Below are positions 9,580-19,254 of a stretch of DNA of 64,000 nucleotides, in pieces. The notes under the pieces are model-generated. The model did not search any database, was not told the origin of the DNA, and saw only the letters and a list, made by a program, of their open reading frames with translations. Origin of the DNA: Pseudomonas chlororaphis subsp. aurantiaca (lineage in GTDB: Bacteria; Pseudomonadota; Gammaproteobacteria; Pseudomonadales; Pseudomonadaceae); the NCBI RefSeq assembly GCF_013466605.1, contig NZ_CP059162.1, forward strand, positions 3,534,001 through 3,598,000. The letters run 5' to 3'. The position numbers and the translations under genes are program-made. Every line of letters starts with the position of its first letter. Position 1 is the first letter of the stretch.

Positions 9580-10002
9580 TCAATTCTCCATGAGTGCTTT
9601 TGCGAGACTAAGTCTTATAAACCCCAAGGCATCTTTGTAAATTTGATGCCAGGCTTCAGAGGGCTCACTCATTAATGGATGCCAGAAAAACCTGAACTCA
9701 TGCCCTCCGTCATCCTCAGTATGATGAACCCAGGTATCAGGGAGGTCTTGTGCAACATGACACTCATGGAATGCCCACATCTGTCCGGTTATAGGCGAGC
9801 GCCACACCCCCAAATCTCGTACCACCTTGCCCTCAATCCCGGCTTCTTCGAACAGCTCTCGGGCAGCGGCCGTCTCGGTCGACTCTCCGGGTTCCACGCT
9901 ACCCTTGACCAATTGCACACCTGCCAGCGGATGCTCAAACGCCAGGATTTCTAGGGTTTCACTGCTCCGTAGCACTACCGGACAGGCTTTATCTACTGTC
10001 AT
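9580..10002 (-). CDS. NUDIX hydrolase
   Basis: About 140 residues with a full Nudix box, G-x5-E-x7-R-E-x2-E-E-x-G, seen from GSVEPGES to RELFEEAGI (about residues 33-55). It hydrolyses a nucleoside-diphosphate-linked substrate that cannot be predicted. The ATG at 10002 lies just downstream of a decayed DUF6392-like copy; base composition is lower in GC than the core genes around it. Confidence 0.85.
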   Translation of the reverse strand: MTVDKACPVVLRSSETLEILAFEHPLAGVQLVKGSVEPGESTETAAARELFEEAGIEGKVVRDLGVWRSPITGQMWAFHECHVAQDLPDTWVHHTEDDGGHEFRFFWHPLMSEPSEAWHQIYKDALGFIRLSLAKALMEN

Positions 10003-10046
10003 GCCATCTTCCTATTGGTTTGTAATTTTGCCTCCTGATCGGCTGG

Positions 10047-10126
10047 AAAACCTTCCCGGAAGGGATCATTTCGGGATAGGTGCGGCCAAGACATTTAGCC
10101 AGGTCATCGATCATTGCTGCGTTTGT
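10047..10126 (-). pseudogene. Remnant of a third DUF6392-like immunity gene (5' end only)
   Basis: Read on the minus strand, 10126-10047 encodes NAAMIDDLAKCLGRTYPEMI followed by a Pro-Ser-Gly, closely matching the first 25 residues of the intact gene at 11890-12363. The start codon is changed to ACA and similarity ends near 10047. Order and orientation match the two neighbouring copies, so this is the end of a tandem array. It cannot encode a full protein. Confidence 0.75.
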
Positions 10127-10226
10127 ATCGATACCAGCCTTGTCCATACAGAACTAAACGTTTGTAGTGGTCTAATGAAACCGGACACCCATTTAGGCGA
10201 GAATGCTCGCCAGATAGAGGTGTCTG

Positions 10227-11389
<1,163 letters not shown>

Positions 11390-11397
11390 CCACTACA

Positions 11398-11863
11398 GTT
11401 GGGCTTGTTGTTTGACCTGAACACGACTCCTTCAACTTCCATGTTCATGTCGTATTTGAAATACCGTTCTAATGTTTTTTGCCGTGTCAGGAAGGTGGTA
11501 GGTATCCCAGCCGCCAGTCATTCCGAGTACCGGCATTTTGAAAGGTGCTTTTGACTCCAAAGGCTCTCCGTAATGGGACCTTACCCAAGCTTGGTTCATT
11601 CGGCGTTGGAGCTGGTACGGCAATTCATTCTCGTAAACTGAGTCGTCGTCGGAAGTCTTATGCAAGTAGATACAGAGAGAGTCAAAGTGCTGAGTACTTG
11701 AAAAGCCCAAATCTATTCCGGCTGCAGGCGACATGGACGCTGCCTCATCTCCCTCGAACATACCTTTTGGCGGCCCGCCTGGGAGGTACATTCCGGATGC
11801 GATCAACTCGGAATAGGTCCTCCCCATACTTTTAATCAGGTCATCGATCATTGTGGCGTTCAT
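11398..11863 (-). pseudogene. DUF6392-like immunity gene, frameshifted and IS-interrupted
   Basis: From ATG 11863 the first 130 residues align with the intact paralogue ([50 protein letters not shown]). Near 11450-11470 one extra base shifts the frame and translation stops at 11432. In the alternative frame the original tail (FKYDMNMEVEGVVFR) is still legible up to the IS at 11397. The last two codons (GTT TAG) are at 10154-10159 on the other side of the IS. Probable order: a tandem copy, then frameshift and IS insertion in either order. Confidence 0.85.
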
Positions 11864-11889
11864 ATTCGTGCCAGCTGTGCCCCGTAAAA

Positions 11890-12363
11890 CTAAGCGTGGG
11901 ATTTTTCGTTAAGTCTGAACACTATCCCTTCCACTTCCATGTCGACGGTGTACTTGAACAACACATTGATGTTTTTGGACATGCCTGGAAAACGATAGGT
12001 TTCCCACCCGCCTACCAGCCCACGCACAGGAATTTTGTATGGACCTTTTGATTCCAAGGGCTCGCCGTATTGGGATCTAACCCAGCTCTGGTTCATTTTT
12101 GTTTTGAGCTGATAGGGAAGCCCTCCTTTGTAGGTGGGCCTTCCGGGAAAGGTTTCCAGGAAAGTGATGAACAGATCTTCAAACCGCTGATTGCTGGCCC
12201 AGAATCCCAGCTCAATACCCGGTTCAGGCGACATAGATAAGGTGTCGCTGTCCTCGAAAATACCTGTTGGCGGACCGCCAGGAAGATACATTCCAGAGGC
12301 GATCAATTCGGGGTAAGTACGTCCGAGACTTTTAACAAAGTCATCAATCATTGCGGCGTTCAT
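11890..12363 (-). CDS. DUF6392-like protein, putative pyocin immunity protein
   Basis: A 157-residue soluble protein, intact, sharing its whole length with the broken copy beside it ([19 protein letters not shown] near residue 12). I recognise the family as DUF6392-like, which commonly sits next to S-type pyocin toxins; immunity function is inferred. Its ATG is separated by a single base from the stop of the pyocin gene upstream, the usual toxin-immunity coupling. ATG 12363 has the same MNAAMIDD beginning as the paralogues. If immune function is kept, this is the only copy that can supply it. Confidence 0.7.
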   Translation of the reverse strand: MNAAMIDDFVKSLGRTYPELIASGMYLPGGPPTGIFEDSDTLSMSPEPGIELGFWASNQRFEDLFITFLETFPGRPTYKGGLPYQLKTKMNQSWVRSQYGEPLESKGPYKIPVRGLVGGWETYRFPGMSKNINVLFKYTVDMEVEGIVFRLNEKSHA

Positions 12364-12364
12364 A

Positions 12365-13371
12365 TCAGTACCAGTTTTGTTCCTGATGGAGGTTGTGCAG
12401 GTTTGTGCGTGCCATTTCGATCTGTTCTTCGGTAAAACCCTCTTCCAAAAGGTAAGGCTTGATGGCATCGAGATTAGTATCTACGGCTGTCCGTAGGTCA
12501 GCCGCATCCTTGGCCTGCTGGGTCTTGGTGTTTCTACCACCATACGTCTCACTGTACTTCTGATGCACCTTGTGAGGTATCGCGATACTTGGGGCTTTTC
12601 GTAGATGATCTTTGACTTCAGGTTGGGAGATGCCCGGGACGTTTTCATTCAAAAAAACCTCCAACGCCTTTTGCGACGGTATGTGATCAATATCCAGCCC
12701 ATCCTTGGCACTTCTATTTGAAAGATCATTCGCCGGGCCGACTTCCAGTGGGTTGACCATCGGTTTGGCGAAGACCAGGTACAGCGAGCGGAGGCCGCTG
12801 TCTGCCGGGAAGGTGATGATGCAGTCTTCGACCTTGAACTCGTCGAGGGGCGCGCCCTGGAGTTGGCTGTCGCCGCCTTCGGCGATGGGGTGGACCATAA
12901 GGCGGGCCAGCTCGTCGGTCACGCCCGGGTAGGGTGTCGGGGCGGTGATTACCGGGCCGTTGTCCTGGCCCGACTGGGCGCTGGTGTGGATGCCGCGGAT
13001 TTGCAGCGTGCCCTGGCTGTCGCGGCGGAGCTGTCGGTGACCAGCACCCAGTCACCGTTTCTGACGGCGGCAAGAATGTCCCGATCGCTGTTGATCGTGT
13101 AGTGCTCACGCAACAGCTCGTCCAGCCCCGCCAGGCTCGACCTGTTGCGTTGCAGGGCCATGCGCACCCGGGTTTCGGCGTCATGGGCACTTTGCGCATG
13201 CCGTGCCTCGGGGGCGGAGCTTTTTAGTAAACGCATGTCGGTAAACGCATCGGCGGCTTCGCTGTCTGGATCAGCCACCCATGCTAGGGGGCCGCCCTGG
13301 CGCGGCGCTCTAGGCCCTTTCTGAAACGCTTGAAAGAAAACTCGCTTGTGGGCCGGCGACAAAACCGGCAA
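12365..13371 (-). pseudogene. S-type pyocin / nuclease-like toxin gene with frameshift
   Basis: Two adjoining minus-strand frames make one gene. The upstream frame (13371-about 13035) ends its recognisable part in 'AAVRNGDWVLVTDSS'; the downstream frame resumes at 'RDSQGTLQIRGIHT' and continues through 'PYPGVTDELARLMVHPIAEGG', 'DEFKVEDCIITFPADSGLRSLYLVF' to the end. This order is the pyocin-S domain. The C-terminus carries LDIDHIPSQKAL, 'IAIPHKVHQKYSETYGGRN', a His-containing pattern like HNH-type nuclease toxins. A one-base loss near 13030-13040 breaks the frame. There is no receptor-binding N-terminus, and the true start is uncertain. Confidence 0.7.
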
Positions 13372-13509
13372 TCCGGAGCCGGCAATAAAGCCTGCCGTTC
13401 GTCACGGCGCGGTGAGCGGGATTCAACTTTTGCCCACAATGATTTTCACAGCCGTTGTAAGGGCCGCCCCAGGTCCGGAGGGGCTGTTATCCGCCGGAGG
13501 TTGAGCCAG

Positions 13510-13740
13510 ATGAACGACGACGCCCTGGACGAAACGCTCGAGGAACGTCGCCAGCGCCGGGTGGCGCAGGCGCTGAGCTTGAACCCCGACGAAGTGGCGC
13601 GCTGGGTCGTGGCCATGGAGGAGGACGGCAGTGGCATGGGTTATGTCATCGAGTTTTCCGCCGCCACGCCGGTCGGGGTGCTGGCCAGGGTGCCGGGGCT
13701 GGGCAGCGATCGGCTGATCAATATCGGCCCAATCGACTAG
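13510..13740 (+). CDS. Small conserved-looking protein, 76 aa
   Basis: ATG 13510 is preceded by GGAGG at 13496-13500. The protein is acidic, with a helical N-terminus (LEERRQRRVAQALSLNPDEVARW) and a compact C-terminus (GYVIEFSAATPVGVLARVPG). No signal peptide or membrane segment. Function not recognised. The dioxygenase gene starts 5 nt after its stop, so the two are probably co-transcribed. Confidence 0.6.
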   Translation: MNDDALDETLEERRQRRVAQALSLNPDEVARWVVAMEEDGSGMGYVIEFSAATPVGVLARVPGLGSDRLINIGPID

Positions 13741-13745
13741 CCGCC

Positions 13746-14507
13746 ATGACCGCCATGCCAGCACTGACCGCCGAGCGTCTGCGGGCATTGCACAGCGAGG
13801 GTTTCGTGCTGCTGCCCGGAGTGCTCGACGGGTTGCAGATCCAGCTGCTGCGCCGCGCCATCGACGGCCTCAAGCCCCAGCATTGGGACTACAGCGGCTT
13901 GCTCGAGCACTACAAATGCGTGTTCAACCGCGACCCGCTGTGGCTGCCGTTTCTCGATCTGCCGGGGGTGATCGAGCTGGCCGAGGCGGCGCTGGGCGAC
14001 GATTGCCATGTCATCGGCCAGACCGCCTGGCGCTGCCATCCGGGCTTTCAAGGGATGGGGTTGCACCTGGATTACCTGGCGATGCAGCTGCCGCGCAGCC
14101 TGCTCAGCGATCCGGCATTCGAGCTGCCGATGCAGATCTGCACCTGCCACCTGTACCTCGACGATATCGACCAGGACCTGTGCCCGACCCGCGTGGTGCC
14201 GGGCAGCCATCGGGCCGGGCGGCCGCCACGGGCCGGCGAGGAGCATTGGCATGGCCGAACGGCCCAGGCCGTGCTGTGCCAGGCCGGCGACGCGCTGATG
14301 TTTCGCAGCGAGCTGTGGCATGCCGGCAGCGAAAACAGCAGCGCCGAGCGCATCCGCTACCTGCTGCAGGTGCACTATGGCCGGCGCATGGTGGCGCAGA
14401 AGTTTTCGCCCTATCTGCACTGGTGTTTCAACCCCGAGGTGCTGGCGGCGGCCTCGGCGCGCCAGCGGCGCCTGCTCGGCGAGCATGAGGAGGCCGAGTA
14501 CGACTGA
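13746..14507 (+). CDS. Phytanoyl-CoA dioxygenase (PhyH) family protein
   Basis: A 253-residue Fe(II)/2-oxoglutarate-type oxygenase. The facial triad is visible: HxD in GLHLDYLA (about residues 101-103) and a distal His in SELWHAGSENS (about 196), with an Arg for 2-oxoglutarate about ten residues later (ERIRYLLQ). PTRVVPGSHR is the family's core strand. Substrate unknown. It follows the 76-aa gene closely and converges on the LysR gene, 12 nt between stops. Confidence 0.8.
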   Translation: MTAMPALTAERLRALHSEGFVLLPGVLDGLQIQLLRRAIDGLKPQHWDYSGLLEHYKCVFNRDPLWLPFLDLPGVIELAEAALGDDCHVIGQTAWRCHPGFQGMGLHLDYLAMQLPRSLLSDPAFELPMQICTCHLYLDDIDQDLCPTRVVPGSHRAGRPPRAGEEHWHGRTAQAVLCQAGDALMFRSELWHAGSENSSAERIRYLLQVHYGRRMVAQKFSPYLHWCFNPEVLAAASARQRRLLGEHEEAEYD

Positions 14508-14519
14508 GCGAGGCGACTG

Positions 14520-15422
14520 TCAGCTGTCGGGAAAAGGGATCGACAGCAACCAGCGGCTGAACGCCTGCAACGACGGCAGGTGCTGATAGCGGCTGGGGTA
14601 GGCCAGGTAATAGCCGCGACCGCTGTCCACCGGCTCGAACAGCGCCACCAGCTCGCCGCTGTGGATCTCGTCCTGCACCAGGATGCGCGGCACCAGGCCG
14701 ATGCCGATGCCGGCGACCACCGCCTGGATCAGGTGTGCGGTCAGCTCGAACCCCGGCCCCATGCGCATCGCCCGCGGATGCAGGCCGTTCTGCTCGAACC
14801 ACTCGGGCCAGGCGTCGGGACGCGACACCACGTTCAACAGCAACTGTTGCGCCACGTCGCCGACGGACATCGAGCCGTGCTCGGGCAGGGCCTTGGGGCT
14901 GACCACTACCGTGAGCTTTTCCGACAGCAGCCGATGGGCCTCGTAGCCGGGCCAGTGGCCGGTGCCGGCGCAGATGATCGCGTGCATGTCGGCGGTGTCC
15001 TTCGACAGGTCGCTGGTGACGATCCGCGAGTGGATATGCACCAGGGTGCCCGGATGACTGGCGTAGAAGTCATGCATGCGCGGCAGCAGCCATTTCGAAC
15101 CGAAGGTCGGCAGCACTGCCAGGTGCAGCGGGCCGCCGCCGGCCTTGTGGGCGATGGTCTGCAAGGTGGCATTACGGATCCGCGCCAGGGCCGCCGCCAG
15201 CTCGTGGTGATACAGGGCGCCGGCGGCGGTCAGCTCGATATGCCGGCCGTCGCGGCTGAACAGCGGCACTTCCAGCAGCGACTCCAGGGCCTGGACCTGG
15301 CGGCTGACGGCGCTCTGGGTCAGCGCCAGTTCTTCGGCGGCCTTGGTGAAGCTGCCATGCCGCGCCGCGGCCTCGAAGGCCACCAGCACCGACATCGACG
15401 GGGTGAGACGTCTGGGGTTCAT
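14520..15422 (-). CDS. LysR-family regulator
   Basis: A 300-residue LTTR: N-terminal winged HTH (FEAAARHGSFTKAAEELAL, then TQSAVSRQVQALE, about residues 14-50) and a GcvA-like effector domain from about 95. It is divergent from the large FAD/FeS dehydrogenase gene across a 160-bp gap, and LTTRs usually control the divergent gene, so it probably responds to a 2-hydroxyacid-type metabolite. That link is inference. Confidence 0.88.
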   Translation of the reverse strand: MNPRRLTPSMSVLVAFEAAARHGSFTKAAEELALTQSAVSRQVQALESLLEVPLFSRDGRHIELTAAGALYHHELAAALARIRNATLQTIAHKAGGGPLHLAVLPTFGSKWLLPRMHDFYASHPGTLVHIHSRIVTSDLSKDTADMHAIICAGTGHWPGYEAHRLLSEKLTVVVSPKALPEHGSMSVGDVAQQLLLNVVSRPDAWPEWFEQNGLHPRAMRMGPGFELTAHLIQAVVAGIGIGLVPRILVQDEIHSGELVALFEPVDSGRGYYLAYPSRYQHLPSLQAFSRWLLSIPFPDS

Positions 15423-15582
15423 TCGTAAAACTCATGAAAAAAGCACATGAAATACATTTGCCCGAGGGGCAAGGCTTCAGGAAAATAGGCATTTTCGGCT
15501 GACCGCCGCCCCTCGGGCTGCGTGCAAGCATACGTGTTTTGCATGCACCGCTGCGCCTTTTCTCTGCCTGGAAGCCTTTTTG

Positions 15583-18500
15583 ATGATTGCTCTGCTTGCC
15601 CCCGAACGCGACCCGCTGGCCCACTACCAGGGTTTCCTCGACGCCCTGGCCGCCGACGGTTTTCGTGGCGAGATCGCCCGTGACCTGGGCCTGCGCACGG
15701 TGCTGGCCACCGACAATTCGATCTACCAGCGGCTGCCGCAAGCCGCGGTCTTTCCCCGGGATGTGGCGGACGTCGAGCGGCTGGCCCGGCTGGCGGCGAG
15801 CCCGGAACACCGCGCGGTGGTGCTCACCCCTCGTGGCGGCGGTACCGGTACCAACGGTCAGTCGCTGACTGACGGCATCGTGGTCGATTTGTCGCGGCAC
15901 ATGAACCAGATCCTCGAGATCAATGTCGAGGAGCGCTGGGTGCGGGTGCAGAGCGGGGTGGTCAAGGACCAGCTGAACGCCGCCCTCAAGCCCCACGGCC
16001 TGTTCTTCGCCCCGGAGCTGTCGACCTCCAACCGCGCCACCGTCGGCGGCATGATCAACACCGACGCCAGCGGGCAGGGCAGCTGCACCTATGGCAAGAC
16101 CCGCGACCACGTACTGGCGCTGAGCACCGTGCTGTTGGGCGGCAGCCGCCTGGACAGCGCGCCGATCGACAACCGCCAACTGGAGCAGGCAGCCGCGCAG
16201 CCAGGGCGGATCGGCGAGGTCTACCGCTGCGCCCAGGACATCGCTGATCACCAGGCCGAGCTGATCGAGGCGATCTTTCCCAAGCTCAATCGCTGCCTGA
16301 CCGGTTATGACCTGGCGCACCTGCGCGAGAGTCCGGAGCAATTCAACCTCAACAGCGTGCTCTGCGGTTCCGAGGGCTCCCTGGGCTTTATCGTCGAGGC
16401 GCGGCTGAATGTGTTGCCGATTCCCCGGCACTCGATCCTGGTCAACGTGCGCTACGCCGGTTTCATGGATGCGCTGCGCGACGCCAAGGCCTTGATGGCG
16501 CTGAAACCGCTGTCGATCGAGACGGTGGATTCCAAGGTGCTGATGCTGGCCATGCAGGACATCGTCTGGCACGGCGTGGCGCGGTATTTCCCCGAACAGG
16601 CGGACACCCCGACCCTGGGCATCAACCTGATCGAGTTCAGCGGCGACGATCAGGAAGAGCTGGAGCAGCGGGTCGACGCCTTTGTCCGGCACCTGCAGCA
16701 GGACAGCTCGGTGGTGCGCCTGGGCCACACCCTGGCCATCGGCGCCCAGGCGGTGAACCAGGTGTACGCCATGCGCAAGCGCGCGGTCGGCCTGCTGGGT
16801 AACGTCCAGGGCGAAGCGCGACCGCAGCCCTTTGTCGAAGACACCGCGGTGCCGCCGGAGAACCTGGCGGACTACATCCTCGAATTCCGCGCGCTGCTCG
16901 ATGGTTATGGCCTGCAATACGGCATGTTCGGCCATGTCGACGCCGGCGTGCTGCACGTGCGGCCGATCCTCGACATGAAAGACCCGGAGCAGGCGGCGTT
17001 GATCCGGCCGATCTCCGATGCGGTGGCGGCGCTCACCCACAAGCATGGCGGCCTGCTGTGGGGCGAGCACGGCAAGGGCCTGCGTTCGCAGTACGTGCCG
17101 GACTATTTCGGCGAACTCTATCCGTCGTTGCAGGCGCTGAAGGCTGCGTTCGACCCGTTCAACCAGCTCAACCCGGGCAAGATCGCCACCCCGGCCTCGA
17201 TGCCGGAGGCGCGCCTGACCCGGGTCGACGAAGTGGTGCTGCGCGGCGAGCTTGACCGCACCATCGACGAGCGCGTCTGGCAGAGCTACGACAGCGCCCT
17301 GCATTGCAACGGCAACGGCGCCTGCTACAACTTCGACCCGGACGATGCCATGTGCCCGTCGTGGAAGGCCACCCGCAACCGCATTCATTCGCCCAAGGGC
17401 CGTGCCTCGCTGATCCGCGAGTGGCTGCGGCTGCAGGGCGAGCAGGGGGTGGATGTGCTGAACGGCGGTGGCGCGCGGCTTTCCAACCTGGCCCGGCGCA
17501 TCTACAACAGCGCGGCGCGGCTGGGCGGGCGCGAGGACTTCTCCCATGAGGTGTACGACGCCATGGCCGGTTGCCTGGCGTGCAAGTCCTGCGCGGGGCA
17601 ATGCCCGGTCAAGGTCAATGTGCCGGAGTTCCGCTCGCGCTTCCTCGAGCTGTACCACGGCCGTTACCTGCGTCCGCTGAAGGATTACCTGATCGGCTCC
17701 CTGGAGTTCAGCGTGCCTTATCTGGCGCGCCTGCCACGGCTGTACAACGCGCTGATCAGCGCGGCGCCGGTCAGCCGTGCCCTCAAGCACCTGGCGGGCA
17801 TGGTCGACAGCCCGTTGCTCAGCACCCTGGATTTCCAGGCGGTGTGCCGCCGGCGCAATGTGCGCATGGCCAACGCCGCAGAACTGGCGGCGCTCTCCGA
17901 AGAGCAGCGCCAGCGCAGCGTGATCCTGGTGCAGGACGCCTTTACCCGGTTCTTCGAGACGCCGCTGGCGGCCGAGTGGCTGGAGTTGGTCGAGCGCCTG
18001 GGCGTGCAGATCTACCTCGCGCCGTTCGCCGCCAATGGCAAGCCCTTGCAGGTCCAGGGTTTCCTCGGCGCCTTTGCCCGGGCCGCGCGCTACAACGCGC
18101 AGTCGCTGCTGAAACTGCAGGCCAGCGGCGTGCCCCTGGTCGGGCTCGACCCGGCGATGACCCTGGTCTACCGCCAGGAATACCGCAAGACCCTGGGTGC
18201 GGCTCAGGCCCCCGAGGTGCTGTTGCCGCAGGAATGGCTGGCCCGGGTGCTGCCTGTAGTACCTAGTGAGGCATCGGCCGAAGCGGGCCCGACCGCCGAG
18301 GCCGAGCCGTATCAGTTCCTTGCGCACTGCACCGAGAAGACCAACGAGCCGGGCAGCATCGGCCTGTGGCAACAGGTGTTCGCGCGCATGGGGTTGAAAT
18401 TGCAGGTGCTGGCCAGCGGTTGCTGCGGCATGTCCGGGACCTACGGCCACGAGACCCGCAACCTGGCGACTTCGCAGGTGATCTACCAGCAGTCCTGGCA

Positions 18501-18651
18501 GCCGCTGGTGGCGCGCCACGGCCAGGGTGGGCGGTTGCTGGCCGACGGTTATTCCTGCCGCAGCCAGGTCAAGCGCCAGGAGGGGCAGGGGCTGCAGCAC
18601 CCACTCCAGGTCTTGCTGGAACAACTGCGCAAGCGCCCGCTCGAGGCCTGA
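15583..18651 (+). CDS. FAD-linked / Fe-S D-2-hydroxyacid dehydrogenase (YdiJ-like)
   Basis: About 1022 residues, the length of E. coli YdiJ. The N-terminal half is an FAD-binding PCMH/GlcD domain (TPRGGGTGTNGQSLTDG near residue 85, ELSTSNRATVGGMINTDASG near 145). The C-terminal half is a ferredoxin/CCG-type Fe-S domain with CLACKSCAGQCPVKV near 664 and GCCGMSG near 946. Family members oxidise D-2-hydroxyglutarate or D-lactate and pass electrons to the respiratory chain. I use ATG 15583 rather than TTG 15580. The divergent LysR gene is the likely regulator. Confidence 0.85.
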   Translation: MIALLAPERDPLAHYQGFLDALAADGFRGEIARDLGLRTVLATDNSIYQRLPQAAVFPRDVADVERLARLAASPEHRAVVLTPRGGGTGTNGQSLTDGIVVDLSRHMNQILEINVEERWVRVQSGVVKDQLNAALKPHGLFFAPELSTSNRATVGGMINTDASGQGSCTYGKTRDHVLALSTVLLGGSRLDSAPIDNRQLEQAAAQPGRIGEVYRCAQDIADHQAELIEAIFPKLNRCLTGYDLAHLRESPEQFNLNSVLCGSEGSLGFIVEARLNVLPIPRHSILVNVRYAGFMDALRDAKALMALKPLSIETVDSKVLMLAMQDIVWHGVARYFPEQADTPTLGINLIEFSGDDQEELEQRVDAFVRHLQQDSSVVRLGHTLAIGAQAVNQVYAMRKRAVGLLGNVQGEARPQPFVEDTAVPPENLADYILEFRALLDGYGLQYGMFGHVDAGVLHVRPILDMKDPEQAALIRPISDAVAALTHKHGGLLWGEHGKGLRSQYVPDYFGELYPSLQALKAAFDPFNQLNPGKIATPASMPEARLTRVDEVVLRGELDRTIDERVWQSYDSALHCNGNGACYNFDPDDAMCPSWKATRNRIHSPKGRASLIREWLRLQGEQGVDVLNGGGARLSNLARRIYNSAARLGGREDFSHEVYDAMAGCLACKSCAGQCPVKVNVPEFRSRFLELYHGRYLRPLKDYLIGSLEFSVPYLARLPRLYNALISAAPVSRALKHLAGMVDSPLLSTLDFQAVCRRRNVRMANAAELAALSEEQRQRSVILVQDAFTRFFETPLAAEWLELVERLGVQIYLAPFAANGKPLQVQGFLGAFARAARYNAQSLLKLQASGVPLVGLDPAMTLVYRQEYRKTLGAAQAPEVLLPQEWLARVLPVVPSEASAEAGPTAEAEPYQFLAHCTEKTNEPGSIGLWQQVFARMGLKLQVLASGCCGMSGTYGHETRNLATSQVIYQQSWQPLVARHGQGGRLLADGYSCRSQVKRQEGQGLQHPLQVLLEQLRKRPLEA

Positions 18652-18673
18652 TCAGCTTCACCGTGGTGCCGGT

Positions 18674-18790
18674 TCTGCGAGCGCTACGCGCTCGATCGCA
18701 GCCTGCGGCAGCGGCTACAGCAACCGCGTTGTCTGTGTAGCCGCTGCCGAGCCTGCGAGGCTGCGCTCGGTTGCGCAGCGACCGCAAAAG
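18674..18790. repeat. REP-like inverted repeat pair
   Basis: TGTAGCCGCTGCCG occurs at 18736-18749 and, inverted, at 18706-18719, separated by 16 bases, and each is followed outward by GCAGGCTGCG/GCGAGGCTGCG-type sequence. This matches the intergenic palindromic repeats scattered through Pseudomonas genomes. It lies between two convergent genes and may stabilise mRNA ends or aid termination. Confidence 0.75.
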
Positions 18791-18813
18791 TCTTCCTGCC
18801 GGCGCCGGTGCCT

Positions 18814-19038
18814 TCAGTCGCTGCTGTCCATCAACCGCTTGATGCGCAGCCAGTCGTTGCGCGCTTCCAGGTATTTTTCGTTCGCCAACTGCTTGGCCTG
18901 GCTGAACAGGGCCAGGCGGTCGTCGTCGACATGGTCGGTGTTAAGCAGCTCATAGGCCTGGACATCCAGGCGGTCGGCTTCGGCAAACAGCCGGGCGTTA
19001 TTCGCCAGCTCCCGGTTGAATCGTTCTGTCCTGTTCAT
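18814..19038 (-). CDS. Small helical protein, 74 aa (paralogue of 27776-28078)
   Basis: Begins MNRTERFNRELANNARL at 19038 (an upstream in-frame extension to 19098 looks less likely). Almost entirely predicted helical, with LDVQAYELLN in the middle and LEARNDWLRIKRLM at the end. It resembles the 100-aa protein at 27776-28078, which has LNAQAYELLE and the same spacing of Leu, Ala and Arg residues. No signal peptide; function unknown. Confidence 0.65.
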   Translation of the reverse strand: MNRTERFNRELANNARLFAEADRLDVQAYELLNTDHVDDDRLALFSQAKQLANEKYLEARNDWLRIKRLMDSSD

Positions 19039-19254
19039 GGATGCGTCGTCCTTCTTGATCCTGCATAGGGCCGACCACGGCAAGACACCCGAGCGCATGG
19101 ATATTCATCGCTATTGCTGTTCCTGGCCCTGGGTGCCTCGGCCGCTGGCCGAGATATCGAGACCTTGCCTGGATTTGGAAAGTCGCCTTTTACCCAGGGT
19201 TCCATGGTGCTGCCGAGCGGTTGTCGGCAGCGCGTGTTTGGGCCGCCAGCCACT

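Noticed and set aside
15172..18624. Minus-strand open frame of 1150 codons opposite the YdiJ-like gene
   Set aside because: Its composition (long His/Gln/Arg/Gly runs without domain pattern) is what the complement of a GC-rich coding gene gives; the plus-strand gene has clear FAD and Fe-S motifs.
18674..18790. Possible CRISPR-like repeat
   Set aside because: Only two inverted copies with a 16-base centre; no direct repeat-spacer order and no cas genes. It fits a REP pair.
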